A stretch of DNA of 64,000 nt from Desmodus rotundus (lineage: Eukaryota > Chordata > Mammalia > Chiroptera > Phyllostomidae): assembly GCF_022682495.2 (NCBI RefSeq), contig NC_071397.1:10073082-10137081 (forward strand), read 5' to 3'. This document shows positions 11,263 through 22,660 of the stretch, piece after piece. A program made the position numbers and the translations under genes. Numbering within the stretch: position 1 is the stretch's first letter; every line of letters begins with the position of its first letter. The notes beneath the pieces were generated by a model, which saw only the letters and a program-made list of their open reading frames with translations, ran no database searches and had not been told where the DNA came from.

Positions 11263-11839
11263 CTCTTCTCATTTTCTCTGGAAGTCACTCCTACCCCACC
11301 ACTGTTGTCAAGGCCACCAATCCCCTCGCTGTTGTCAAACCCAGCACTTCCTTCTCAGTCCTCATCTGAATGGTTCTGTAAGCTGCATTTCCCACAGTTG
11401 TTCGCTGGGCTTCTGGGATCGCTCAGTAGCTTTCCACCTACTCGAATGGCTCCCCCTCCTTCCTCTCCTTTGTTTCCTCCTCATCTTCCCAGTTTCTTCC
11501 ATAGTCCAGGGCTCAATGGTAAGGCCTCTCTTCTACCTTCACTCACGCCTTTCATGATCTCACCCAGCCTAATGGCTTTAAATAGTAATTATAAGCTAAG
11601 GACTCCCGAGTTCCAGCCACGATTTACCCTGGAAATCCATACTCTCGTACTCCACTGCCGACTCCACGCCTCTGCTTGGATTGTCCAACAGGCAACGCAG
11701 ACTCCGCATGTCTGAATGCAGACTCCTGATTTCCATCCCCGAGCAGTTTCCCTAAGTCAGTCTTACCCCTCTCAGTAAGTGCCTAAGTGTTTGGGGCCCA
11801 AATCCTTGGCATCATACTTAACTCCCCTCTTTCTCCCAC

Positions 11840-12845
11840 ATCCCACGTCCTGCAAATCCTGTTGGCCCTGCCTTCAAATTCATCCCGAATTTGACCACTT
11901 TTCACAACCTGAATTCTAACACCCTGGCCCCAGCCCCATTGTCTCTTGCCTGGGCTATTACTGCCACAGCTTCTTAATGGGCCTTCTACTATGGAGCAGC
12001 CAGGTGATCCCGATGAAATGGAAGCCAGCTACATGTATGCGGTGTTCCCACCTGAATCCTGAAACAGAAGATCATTAGTGGAAAACTGGTGAAGTCTGTA
12101 TAAGGTCTGGAGTTTAGTTTACACTCAGGTACCAGTGGTGGCCTTTTAGTTTTGACAACTGTACCACAGTAATGGAAAGTGTCGACACTGGGGGAAACCG
12201 GGTGCCTGGTCAGTGGGAACTCTTCTCACTATCTTTGCAACTCTCCTGTAAATCTAAAATTATTCAAAAGTAAAAAGGTTATTTAAAAGATAGAAGTCAG
12301 ATTATATCACATCTCTGCTCAAAACCTTCCAGAGGCTCCCATTTGAGCTTATCTCCTATACTCTCCCTGCCTCATCCGCTCTAGCTAAACTAGCCTCTGT
12401 GTCCATCCATGAACATACCAAGCATGTTCCCTGCCTCAGGGCCTTTGCACAAGCTGTCCACCCTGCCAGGAATGCTCTCACCCAGATATCTTCATAGCTC
12501 ACTCCCTCATTTCATCCAGTTCCCTGTTCCGATTTCGTTTTAGTGAAGAGGCCCACCCCGATCACACTATATAATAATCCCCTCCCCCCCCCCGGCATGT
12601 TTCCCTGAGCCTACTTCCTTTTTCTCCACAGCACTTTTCCCCGCCTGGCATAATATGCATCAGTAGACTTATTATATATTGACTGGCTCTCCCCACTGGG
12701 TTGTGAGATCCATACAGGCAAGGACTTTGTTTTGTTTACTGCTATAACCCAGCTCTTGTTTATCGTATCACCTCTTGTACTGTTTAGCAGCAAATAGGTA
12801 CTCTTCTTTGTCTTAGTTTCTCTGTCTTTTTTGAGTTTATGCTTC
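11840..12845 (+). mobile_element. L2 LINE 3' relic, interrupted by an L1 fragment
   Basis: Recognisable L2 3'-end text: 'CTGCTCAAAACCTTCCAG', 'GGGCCTTTGCACAAGCTG' and 'CAAGGACTTTGTTTTGTTTA'. It is split at about 12005-12290 by an L1 3' end. Assignment is from memory of the consensus, not from a search. Confidence 0.65.
12005..12290 (+). mobile_element. L1 3' UTR fragment nested in L2
   Basis: Typical L1M 3'-end wording: 'GTATAAGGTCTGGAGTTTAG', 'CACTGGGGGAAACCGGGTG', and 'TGTAAATCTAAAATTATTC' followed by a short A-rich end. It lies within L2 sequence. Confidence 0.65.
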
Positions 12846-12924
12846 ATGGGCAGCGTGAGGGGTTTAGCGTAACGGCGTATTCACTTCTTTATCATAGTTT
12901 GGAAGAAGAACAACCATTTTTCCT

Positions 12925-13080
12925 GTGGGCCAGGCCCTTCTACTTAATCCTCCCCACAACTCTGTAAGACAGGCATTACTACTATTCCAGTTTTAGGGAT
13001 GAAATAATAAAAGGAGAGGATACAAGGGATTAGGTCACAGAGCTAGTGAGTGGGGAAGCCAGGAGTCAGAGGCAGGCCGG
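12925..13080 (-). repeat. MIR SINE relic, reverse orientation
   Basis: Reverse MIR: 'TCCTCCCCACAACTCTGTAA', then a block corresponding to the MIR core complement and 'GTCACAGAGCTAGTGAGTGG'. Confidence 0.65.
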
Positions 13081-13109
13081 TCTCTCCTCCGTGCCTTCTG
13101 CTCGATCTA

Positions 13110-13650
13110 GGAAACTGAGCAGCAATATGGCTGACTGCACTTTGCAAAGACGGCTGCCCCAAGATTTCCATCCCAGGTGGTCTTGTCACCGCGTGTCTTT
13201 GACATTCCTCCCATTGAGAGATAGGGTCTATAATCCCTCCCTTTGACTCAAGGTAGCCCTGATTCTATGGTGGACTTGAGGCTGCGTGACTTCTGAGATT
13301 AGTCACAAAAGATGATCCAGGTTTCAGCGATTCTCTGGGGACACTTGCCTTTGCAATCTGACTGCCCTGAGGATCTCACTTGACCTTAATCATGCTCTGA
13401 AAAAGCCCAACTAGCCCCCGTGGAGAGGTCACATGGAGAGGACTTGAGATTCCAAGGAGGGAGAGAGGCCCGGACAGCCTGAAGCTGCTCCCGCCCCTGC
13501 CATTTCATCTCCAGCAGGTAATGAGGTCAATACAGCCCAGCTGAGCTCTTCCTAAATCCCTGACCCTCAGGAATCTAAGAGATGATGAAATGATTGTTGT
13601 CCTAAGCCAGGAATTTTGAGGTGATTTCTTATGTACAGTGACAGCAAACT
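13110..13650 (+). mobile_element. MLT1-like (MaLR/ERVL-type) solitary LTR relic
   Basis: The body and 3' end resemble an MLT1 LTR, for example CCAGCTGAGCTCTTCCTAAA, then a GATGATGAAATGATTGTTGT segment and a closing 'TACAGTGACAGCAAACTGGA'. No internal retroviral coding region is attached. Family assignment is by recall of the consensus. Confidence 0.6.
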
Positions 13651-13979
13651 GGAACAAAGGAAGTGATGAAGTGTCAGTGGTATTCACTGGGCAAGTCCCG
13701 TGTTTCTGAGCTTGTTTCCCTTGTAAACAGCAGGCCTTAACTCGGTGATCTCTAAGGATGGCTTCAGCCCTGATGTTTGGTGCTTCTCCATAACATTGCC
13801 ACACCCCCACTGTCCATTTTCACTGTCTACTTAATATCTAGTCAGTATCCCACCATTTTACTGCTCCTACAGAAACAAAACAAAACAAAACAACCCCCCC
13901 CCAAAAAAAAACTATTACCCCTGGGCACCAAGGGATGTCTGTGGATCTGTTGAAGAAAGGAGGTGAGCACCTGAGAAAG

Positions 13980-14090
13980 TCTCCTAGCCTTTTTGGGCCT
14001 CAGTTTCCTCATTTGTAAGATGGAGACAATAGTGCCAGCCTTAGTCTCTACCAGCGTCACTGTGAGGGTGGAATGGGATACTGTGTGAGA
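13980..14090 (+). repeat. MIR SINE relic
   Basis: Contains GGGCCTCAGTTTCCTCATTT followed by GTAAGATGGAGACAATAGTG. Confidence 0.65.
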
Positions 14091-14487
14091 AAAAGTGCAG
14101 TCCTGTGTACAGGAGTGGGGAGAGTGGGGGCTGGGGTGGCTCACTGCTGAGGCTTTAGGGGGAGGGTCCCTGGTTAAACTCAGTTTCCTGCCCTGGAGTT
14201 GGGGTGGGGTACAGGAGCAATGATGGGGAGTTGAATGGGGCTGTTTGGCCCTGTGCTCGGGCTCGTCTCTTAGCAACTGTTTCTTTTTAAATATCTTTCA
14301 GAATCCATCCACGACTAGGGGTGGAAGCCCCTTGATGTAAAAGGCATCATACTCACAAGTAGTGACAATAAAAGGAATAAATGGATAGGTTACAAACCTC
14401 AATTTTATAAAACACACAAGAAAGGAATAGAATCAGGTGTAATGTCAGAAAATTCAAAAAAGGAAAGACTTTTACAGAGGAGGGGTG

Positions 14488-14720
14488 GGACAGTGAAGGG
14501 TTTAAGCCTAGGATCTGGCATCAGACCTACTTGCAACTGACCGCCACCTCCAGCTTCAGCCTGCCGTGCTCCCTCCGGGCAGGCACTCCTGAGGAATGAG
14601 GCTGTAATCTAGACTAGCTGAGCACTGACGAACTTTGGCAGTGTGCGCGTCACAGCTGACGCCACCTATTAGCTGTGTTATCTTCGACTCCCCAGGCCTT
14701 GGTTTCATCATCAAGGGAAG
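14488..14720 (+). repeat. Probable MIR SINE relic
   Basis: Degraded MIR-like head ('AGGATCTGGCATCAGACCTA') and core ('TTAGCTGTGTTATCTTCGAC'). Confidence 0.45.
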
Positions 14721-14861
14721 AAAATTTTGTGTCCTTATTTATTACCAATCATTGCTCCTGGGCCTGTTTTCTTTTGACATCAGCAAACATTATTATACAC
14801 TATAAATTCAAACTGCAAAGTTATGGTAAGTGCTATAAAAGATACTTCTTGTGGTGGAAAT

Positions 14862-14891
14862 AAAATAAAGTAAAATAAAATAAAATAAAAG
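14862..14891. repeat. (TAAAA)n microsatellite
   Basis: About five copies of a TAAAA unit. Confidence 0.9.
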
Positions 14892-15424
14892 GCATCGTAT
14901 AGTCCACGTTTCTGTCTCTGCAAAACAGTTTCTAACACCCACCTTCCCCATTTAACACGTACGCAGGAAAGAGGGTTTGTTCCATTGTTTGGATTTCCAA
15001 GAACACTCCCGTCCCAATCACCTGTTTCTGGCAGAGGCCTTGCTATTCCCTGGGTAACTGATGCTTAACACTTTAAGGCCATCCTTGCCTCCTCTTTTGC
15101 CCCCATTTCCTTGTTCCAGCTGCTCACCAAATTTTGCCTGAGTTCTATCTCACCGCCTCAGCCCTTGTCAACTCCTTCCTCAACTCACTGGACTCATGAC
15201 AAGCGTTTTCTACAGGATCACCCAGCTCCAGGACCCCCCCTTACTCCCATGCACCCTCTGCAGGGGGTCTTGAGGTTAAAAATGCTGCCCCACTGCCGTT
15301 GTCATCTCATTTCCTGGCTCATCAGCCTGGGACCACTCTTCTTACTCTGGCTTCATCACGCATAGCTGGGTGGCTCTCAGGACATACCCAGCTTTTCTGA
15401 GCCTGGAGGCGCTGGCTGGTAAAT

Positions 15425-15660
15425 AGACAATAGCCGCGTACCAGGCACTGTTCTGGCAGTCAGCACGCGTGGACTCGTTTGAGCCTCACGGCAACTCTGA
15501 GAGGCAGGTACTATGTTTAGCCAGTTTTATAGATGGAGAAAGCGAGGCACAGGAAACATTATCATCTGTCCGCATTCGCGCAGCTGGCTGAGTGACAGAG
15601 CCAGGATCCGAACCCAGGCAGTCTACTTCCGAGACCCCGCTTCTAATCGCTGTCCTGTTT
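15425..15660 (-). repeat. MIR SINE, reverse orientation, fairly complete
   Basis: Reads CCAGGCACTGTTCTGGCA at the left and CCAGGATCCGAACCCAGGCA toward the tRNA-like head at the right. Confidence 0.75.
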
Positions 15661-16162
15661 TTGGGACAAGAGAGTGGTGTGTACTAGGGGGTGAGAGGGC
15701 CCTGGCTGGTGCTAACCAACTCTGCTGTTGTTCGGAGGACTTTGGGAACAGATTGGGCTGGAAGCCTGGTGACTTTAAGGTCCTCCTAAGCCTGCCTTTG
15801 TAGTGGCCTCTTTTGGGGGGAGGCCCACTAGACATGTGAGGCTCATTTCTAGCTTTGATCCCAAATAGTAACTACTGCTCTGAGAGGCGCTAGTCTCACA
15901 GGCCTCGGGACTCCCTCCTTCCCCGAGCATGTCTTTCCTGAGTGCCTGCCAATACATGCTTCTTCCAGGGCCCCCAGCCGCGGGGGCTCATCCCTGCCCC
16001 TCACCCAGGGGGTTGGGTTCTCAAGTTCCCTTCTTCTCTCCTTAGCCTCCTTTCCAAACAAAAAAGTTATGGGTATTACCAACACTAAAGGAGGTCACAG
16101 AGACAAGAGAATGGGGAGAAGAAAAGACTCCCACTTATTTATTTTCTTTGAAGATTTTATTT

Positions 16163-16367
16163 AGCCCTGGCTGGTGTGGCTCAGTGGATTGAGTGCCAGT
16201 CTGTGAACCAAAGGGTTGCTGGTTTGATTCCCAGTCAGGGCATGTGCCTGGGTTGCGGGCCAGGCCCCTGGTGGGGGGTGCTCGAGAGGCAACTGCACAC
16301 TGATGTGTCTCTCCTTTCCTTTCTCCCTCCTTTCCCCTCTCTAAAAATAAATAAATCAAATCTTTAA
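16163..16367 (+). mobile_element. VES SINE, left arm of an inverted pair
   Basis: Complete VES from GCCCTGGCTGGTGTGGCTCA to an AAAAATAAATAAATCAAATC tail. Confidence 0.95.
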
Positions 16368-16377
16368 AGAATATATT

Positions 16378-16596
16378 TAAAAATATATTTTATTTATTTA
16401 CTTTTAGAGAGAGGGGAAGGGAGTGAAAAAGAGAGGGAGATGAATGTGCGAGAGATACATGAACCGGTTGCTTCTCACACGCCCCCAACTGGGGATCTGA
16501 CTTACAACCCAGGCACGTGCACTGACTGGGAATTGAACCAGTGACTCTTTGGTTCACGGGCTGGAGCTCAATCCACTGAGCCACACCAGCCAGGGT
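16378..16596 (-). mobile_element. VES SINE, right arm of an inverted pair
   Basis: Complete VES in reverse. The T-rich tail complement (TATTTTATTTATTTACTTTT) is at the left and CCACACCAGCCAGGG at the right. It lies about 10 bases from the preceding forward copy, tail to tail. Confidence 0.95.
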
Positions 16597-16599
16597 GAC

Positions 16600-18115
16600 T
16601 CTCATTCATTTACACATTCATGGACCCACCCAATCCCTGTCAGAGCCTAGCACCATAGTAAGCACTGTGGCCAGGAGCAGGGAAGGGATCCCAGACACTC
16701 AACAGCATTAGCTGAATGAGTGACTGAGTGAATGTGAATCAAGAAAAGGGCCTTGGGAGCTTGTCGTCTGGCAAGGCAGGCACACCCACTCACTGTTCAC
16801 ACACTACAAGTAAACATGGGACCAGAGGTGCCTGCAGTCTCTGGACCTCATGAAGACCAAGGGACATACAGGCCTGGCCCTTGTCCTCATCAGGTAAGGG
16901 GCAATCATCTACCTGCTTGTTTTGTCCTGCCACCATCTCTCCAAGCCAGCTCTTGCCAGACCGAAACCTGAGGGTCCCGGGTGGGAGCTGAGTTAGAGCA
17001 GGTAGGGAGTCAGGCAAGCAGTCCACCCTTCACTGGGCTTTCTGCCAGCACAGGGATTTTTGGGTCCTGAAACAAATGTCCCCCCCGCTGTGCTCGTTTC
17101 CTGTCTTCCACCCCCACCCCTACCACCAGGCAGGAGCTGGAGCCAGCTGCTCCAGGGCTGAAATCCAAACCAGCCATTGTGCCCCACCTTTTGGCTGTCT
17201 GACTGTGTGTGCTCGTGTGCTGGCAGGGCTCTCTGCGTGCCTCGGGGGTTGTGGTGCCAAGCCGCAGTCTCTGGGTGTCATGCTTGGGGGACCTGGAGAT
17301 GCCTGCTCAAGGAAAGGGAGGAAGCTGGGCGAGGGTAGATGCCAGTTGTGGGTTAGGGGGTTAGTAGGAAGTGGCAGAGGGGGACACTTTGCGTGCAGTC
17401 ATGTAGCTAGCGTCCAAAATGTCGAGAGAGGGAACGTGTCCATCTGGGACCCCGAGAGTGTGCAGACATGTGTGCACAGGCCTGGAAGGACAAGGGGCTC
17501 ACCCCCTCCAGAATTATCAGTGTAAAGCACAAGCAGTACCAAGACTTCACAGGCTTGTGAAGCCCCTGCCACCCTGGCACCGCCCAGCACCCGTGAGGCG
17601 GTGGGGAAGGCATCCACAGCCCAGGCCGGCCACGCTCCAGCCTCTCGAGCAGCAGCCAAAGGAGCCATCCCTGGAGGTTTATTTGAAGCTTCTGGAAGCT
17701 GAACCTCCTCTGTTAACCTTTTATGTATAAACAATTACTTGGTCTATTGCATTCGAGGCCAAATTTCAGGCAATCATCCAGGATGGAGGGAAGCCCTAGT
17801 GATTCAGCCAAGAGACTTGGGACCACAGACCTACCCAGTCTCTACTGGGTCAGAATAAAATGGGACCTGAGAGAGGAGCCCCAGTGTGGTCCGGAAGGGG
17901 GAGGTGAATTGTTTCTTTGGCATTTTCCAAGCTTCCCCAAGACTAAGAATTAAAATCCGAGAGGGGAGGCACAGGTTTTCACCGCAGGGCGCCCAAACTC
18001 TGAGAGGGGAGACAGGCCCTGTCCTCGGGGAGTCCCTGCCTTAGAGTTGGGAGAGGCAGGACCCTACCAGAAGCCAGAAAACAGGACTTGGAATCATGTA
18101 AAGATGTACGGATGT
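16600..18115. other. Intergenic, no gene or clear repeat recognised
   Basis: Moderately GC-rich sequence with scattered short open frames but no matching splice sites, poly(A) structure or known motif. I would not annotate a gene here. Confidence 0.5.
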
Positions 18116-18119
18116 ATAT

Positions 18120-18660
18120 TTTAAGTACTTTTTACAGGAAATATTTTTTATCGTGGGTAACACTTACCATTTGAACCATTTGAAGCGTACGGTTCAGTGG
18201 CATTGACACGGACGGCCAACTCTCACGCCGTTGGACAGCCGTCGCCACTACCCAGCTCCAGAACATCTTCCTTCTTCTAAATTGAAACCCCATCCCTATT
18301 GAACACGACTCCCCCTCTTTGCTTCCCCCAGCACTTGGCAACCACCCCTCCATTTTGTGTTTCTGTGAACTTGACTACTCCAGGTATCTCATACAAATGG
18401 AATCACATAGTATTTTTCCATTTGTCATTGGCTTATTGAGCTCAGCATAACGTCCTCAAGGTTCACCCATGTTGTGGCATGTGTCAGAATTTCCCTCCTT
18501 TTTATGTGTAAAAAATATTCCATTGTATGTGTATACCACATTATGTTTACCCATTCATCTGTCAACAGACACTTGGGCTGCTTCCTCTTTTTGGCTGTTG
18601 TAATAAGGCTTCTATGAATAGCATTATTGCACATATGGGTATACAAATTCTTGTCTGAGT
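18120..18660 (-). mobile_element. L1 (L1M-type) 3' end, reverse orientation
   Basis: On the minus strand the left-over ORF2 C-terminus reads LTDEWVNIMWYTHTMEYF, a hallmark of L1 ORF2 ends. A 3' UTR follows (complement of ACCATTTGAACCATTTGAAG at its far end). There is no intact ORF; it is a truncated, inactive relic. Confidence 0.85.
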
Positions 18661-18758
18661 TCCTGCCTTCATTATCTTTTAAGGGTTAGGTGGTTTTAAG
18701 AATATTAAAGGATGAGAGGTCACACCAACTTTCAAGGTCTTTAAAACTGCATTTCTTG

Positions 18759-19026
18759 CCCTGGCTGGTGTGGCTCAGGTTGGTTGGAGTATTGTCCTGT
18801 AACCAAAAGGTTGCAGGTTCAATTCCTGGTCAGGGCACATACCTAGGTTGTAGGTTCAATCCCCAGTCCGGGTGCCTATGATCCCCAGTCCAGGAGAGTA
18901 CAGGAGGCAACAATCGATCCTTCTCTCTCACACTGGTGTTTCTCTCTCTCCCTTCCTCTCTCTCTAAAAAGCAATAAAAAAAATGTCCTCTGTGAGGATA
19001 AAAATAAAAAATAAAATAAATAAAAT
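18759..19026 (+). mobile_element. VES-related SINE, longer variant, with target-site duplication
   Basis: The VES head CCTGGCTGGTGTGGCTCAGG is followed by a body with a repeated 'AGGTTCAATCCCCAGTCC'-type segment absent from neighbouring copies, and by a complex A-rich tail. Direct repeats at 18743-18758 and 19027-19042 differ at one base. Confidence 0.88.
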
Positions 19027-19044
19027 AAAATTGCATTTCTTGGA

Positions 19045-20210
19045 CTCCCATCAAATTCAACATACCAAGTTAGGAAAAAGACATTTACACATAATATAAG
19101 TTTATCCCCCAGGGTGGCAGCTGTGGACTTCTATTAATAGACAGAAGAATCAGGAGATGTGTATAACTTAAATCTACGGAAGCAGACTAAGTTATTGCCT
19201 CTTGAAGTTTGAGATCATTGTCAAAACAACCATGTAACTAGGGTTCAGCATGTCCAATCGGAGTCACAAGTAAGCGTACAGGCAGCCTGCTGGTTTCAAG
19301 CTATTAGTAGACACTGTCGATTGCAACCATAAAAGGTGCAAATGGCTTTAAGGCCCTTCTCGCCATGTGATGAACAGTTTGAAGGACTATGGGGTTGAGT
19401 CTAGGATTGTTTCAACTCTTTAGCAGTTTTCTCCAACACCTGGAGCTCAAAGTTCTATCTTTGTCCAGGACCCACTTCTATTTCAAGGCCCTGGATTCCA
19501 CGCCAACGCCTCCATTCCAGCTGGGAGACTAGATCTCCATACATAAAATCGGGAGAAAGAACTATCTTCAATTTGGATGGATTGTGTTCTGGAAAGCAGT
19601 TGACCCTGCTTGTGCATGTGGGCCCTGCAGCCACCGCAGCCCTGTGGACACAAGGCACAACCGTATGAAAACTGCTATCAAAACGCAGTGAGCCTATTTT
19701 GCAAATGCAGTGACTTCATAAAACCCCGAAAGCCTAGAAGAGGTCTTTCATCTTCACCACCTTCCAGTTCTGTTGCAGCGGTGGTAAATAATTATGTAAT
19801 CATGGTCTAAGGAACATACAGGTACACACGCATCCGCAGAGGGAGTGATGAGGTAAACCAGTCTCTTCCAGATAAAAAGGTCTTTATCTCATGTATCCTA
19901 AAAGTTCAAAATCCTGGAGGACTGTGACTTCTTTTCTTTTCAAGGCATGTTTGTGTTTACTAATACTTTCCCTGTTTACAAAATATGAACTTGAATCACT
20001 TTTCAAATTTATATGCCGTAGTTTGTTTACCTGGCGGTTCATGGGCTTCCTTCTCTCGGTGGATCACAAAACAAATTCGGGAAAGGGAAAGAAGAGGTCT
20101 TGGGGTCAGTCTGAAAAGGAACCCAGCTTCCTCATTTCTTCTTTCAGGCAGACTCCTTTTAGTAAGCAGTAAAAGTCTTATTTCAAAAAATCTGAGTTGG
20201 TGGTCTTTTC
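19045..20210. other. Intergenic, nothing recognised
   Basis: AT-moderate sequence with no splice-consistent exon, no long frame and no repeat family that I can name. Confidence 0.5.
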
Positions 20211-20218
20211 TTTTTAGT

Positions 20219-20428
20219 TTTCAAAAGATTTTATTTACTTATTGTTTTAGAGAGAGGGGAAGGGAGGGAGAAAAAGAGGGAGAGAGACATACAGCCTCTT
20301 CCATGCCCCCACCCCCAACAGAGGACCCGGCCCCGCAACCCAGGCACGTGACCTGACCAGGAATGAGGGCCAGCGACCTTTGGGTCTTCAGGATGACAGC
20401 CAACCCACTGGGCCGCACCAGTCAGGGC
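20219..20428 (-). mobile_element. VES SINE, reverse orientation
   Basis: T-rich tail complement (AAGATTTTATTTACTTATTG) then the GAGAGAGGGGAAGGGAGGGA block and CCGCACCAGTCAGGGC at the right. Confidence 0.9.
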
Positions 20429-21211
20429 TGAATTTGTGGTCTTATATCACAATGAATGTCACATTTTAAAAGTATTGTACTGGCAAATTAAGGGGAACCA
20501 CGCAGAAATGTATAATGATTAGGAACCCTTATTTTAAGGTCTGCAAGAATCAATATGATTGATTTGTTTAGTGAAATTTTATTAAATTAACAATAATAAA
20601 AGGTTGTATGGGATTGAAAGCATGGGCAGGATGGGAAATACAGATGACTGACCTGTCCCTCCGGAGACCTGGGAGTCTCTGCAAAGGTTTCGAGTGTGTG
20701 GGTGGAATGAGTCCTTGAGGCCACCTCTACCAAGGGACAGACCCGTCTCCTGTTCCCTAGGCCCAGGGAAATGGGACACCTCTCCACTCTGAAATGTTCA
20801 TGAGCTGTGGAGGGAAGAAGCACAGGGGAGCAGATGGAATTCCTGGACAATTGTTCCGGCTGTCACCAGAGAGGACAGGCGGGAGGGAGCACTGGATAAT
20901 TTACAGAGGAACAGATGCTGAGGCGCCTCCGGAACCATCTGGCTGAGAGAGGCCTGGGCATGGGGTGGACGTGGTCTGTAGATCTGAGTAAACTCCTCAG
21001 CCTCCAGCCCACGGCATTTCCTCTACCTAAACTGTGGCTTTCCCAAGAGGACTCTGCTCCCTGAGGACCCTCCTCCGGAGTTCCACCTGGCTCTCATTCC
21101 ACTCCTTTCTTTTCTGAGCCTGGGTTCTGTCTTTGCTACCATTACCAATAGGGCCCAGTCTGACCTTGAGGGCCTGCAATACATTTTATTCTGTAGTATT
21201 TCTTTTCTTTT

Positions 21212-21395
21212 CTTTTTATTTTTTTTTTACTGATTTTTGAGAGAGATAGACAGACAGAGACGAAGACATTGATTTCTTGATCCACTTATTTACGCATTCA
21301 TTGATCGACTCTTGCATGTGCCCTGACCAGAGAAGGAGGCCACAGCCTTGGTGTATCCAGACACCGCTCTAACCAACTGAGCTACCTGGCCTACT
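21212..21395 (-). mobile_element. Older VES-like SINE, reverse orientation
   Basis: Carries the 'CCACTTATTTACGCATTC' and 'ACTCTTGCATGTGCCCTGAC' variant body and ends in AACTGAGCTACCTGGCC. Confidence 0.75.
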
Positions 21396-21469
21396 TTGTA
21401 GTATTTTTAACCTCTCCTCCCTACTTCTATATTCCAAAATCCTTCTATCACTAATCTCTGTGATATTTA

Positions 21470-22120
21470 CTAATTCAGTAAACATTTATTGAACACCTAC
21501 TATGCTAGGACTTGTTTGAGACACTGGGGCTACAGTGATGAGTGAAAGTCCCAGACCTATGGGATTTGCATTATAGCGGAAGATGGTCAATAAACAAAGA
21601 CATATTTAATATGTCAGATAACAATAAGTGCTATGAAACAAAAAAAATTAAGGCAAGGTAAGAAAGAGTGGCTGAGGATGCTGTTTTACATAGAGTGGTC
21701 AGGGAAGGCTTCCCTGAGGCTGTGACATATGAGCAGAGAGTCACGCATGGCAGTGAATATCTGCAGGGATAATATTCCAGGCACAGAGAAGAGCAAAGCT
21801 AAAAGCCCGGAGGTAGAATTATGCTTAGTGCATTAGAGGATGCCATGCTATTTCTTCGCTACGCAATTACTGTGTGCCAGGCACCTGCTGGGAAATGGGG
21901 ACTATGAAGATGCAGAGTCTGCCTTGTGGGAGCGTCGGCTTAGTGAGGGATACAGCATGTACATGAATAATGACAGCACAAGTTAGCTACAATGAAGTTA
22001 CGTGCAAGTGCAAAAGGAGCACCAAATGCAGGGGGATTGGAGAAGGATTTCTGGAGGAGGTGACAGTGTGAGCTGAGGGCTGAAGGAGAAGAGGGCTTGG
22101 GCATTTTAAGACCTGAATGA
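21470..22120. repeat. Two adjacent ancient interspersed-repeat copies, family not assigned
   Basis: Both 21470-21830 and 21845-22120 follow the same theme: a 'caggcact' block, then 'gacagcacaag'/'ataagtgc' text, then a 'gaaggctt' or 'gaaggatt' block and a GAGCTGAGGGCTGAAGGA-like end. This is MIR/L2-era debris. A similar copy lies near 55640-55900. Confidence 0.45.
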
Positions 22121-22429
22121 ATACACAAGACAATTGGGAACCCGCAGTCCCCGGGAGAAGTGGAAAATTGGGCTGGTGAACGTCAAAGAGACTGGATCTT
22201 GCAGATCTCTGCGTGACAACCCGAGAAGCTACTTTTCTTCTTTGGATGATGGAGAACCAGTGCTAAGATTTTCCTACCATATTTTTATGCTGTTTTCCCC
22301 TATTCTTTCTTTCTCTTTGAGTACCAGAATCTTTCCCCATCCTTCCCGCTATCGCCTTACTCCTACACCTCCACCCCGCTCCAGCGGCCGGGCCTCCAAA
22401 CCCGGCTCTTAGCAAATACTCATCCGTCC

Positions 22430-22660
22430 CCATCACCCGGCGCTCAGCGGGAGGCCATGCCCCATTACCACGCCCCCGGTGACGCACGGCGCCTGGAGCG
22501 TGGGGATTCCCGGTGCCGTGGCCACTACCCGGCCTGCTCCGCGACAAGATGGCGTTCTGAAGGCAGCGGGCAGCGGCAGAAAGTTTGTTGTGGGATGGGA
22601 GTAGGCGGCGGGGACTCTGGGGTCTGGGGAGGAAATCATAGGAATACTAGCATGGAGTAG
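22430..22660 (+). promoter_or_regulatory. TJAP1: CpG promoter, probable TJAP1 transcription start region
   Basis: A short CpG-dense segment surrounded by ordinary DNA. It contains a TGACGC CRE-like half site at 22480-22485 and a YY1-type AAGATGGCG at 22547-22555. The next gene on this strand is TJAP1, whose family has far-upstream non-coding first exons, so this is the best candidate start. The first-exon donor cannot be fixed by eye. Confidence 0.6.

Noticed and set aside
13842..14276. 144-codon minus-strand frame
   Set aside because: It crosses a MIR relic and an A-rich stretch and has no domain or splice support.
16176..16605. Open frames inside VES SINE copies (AGVAQWIECQPVNQRVTGSIP-like peptides recurring at several loci)
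   Set aside because: The same peptide recurs because it is a translation of the SINE body. It is not a gene family.
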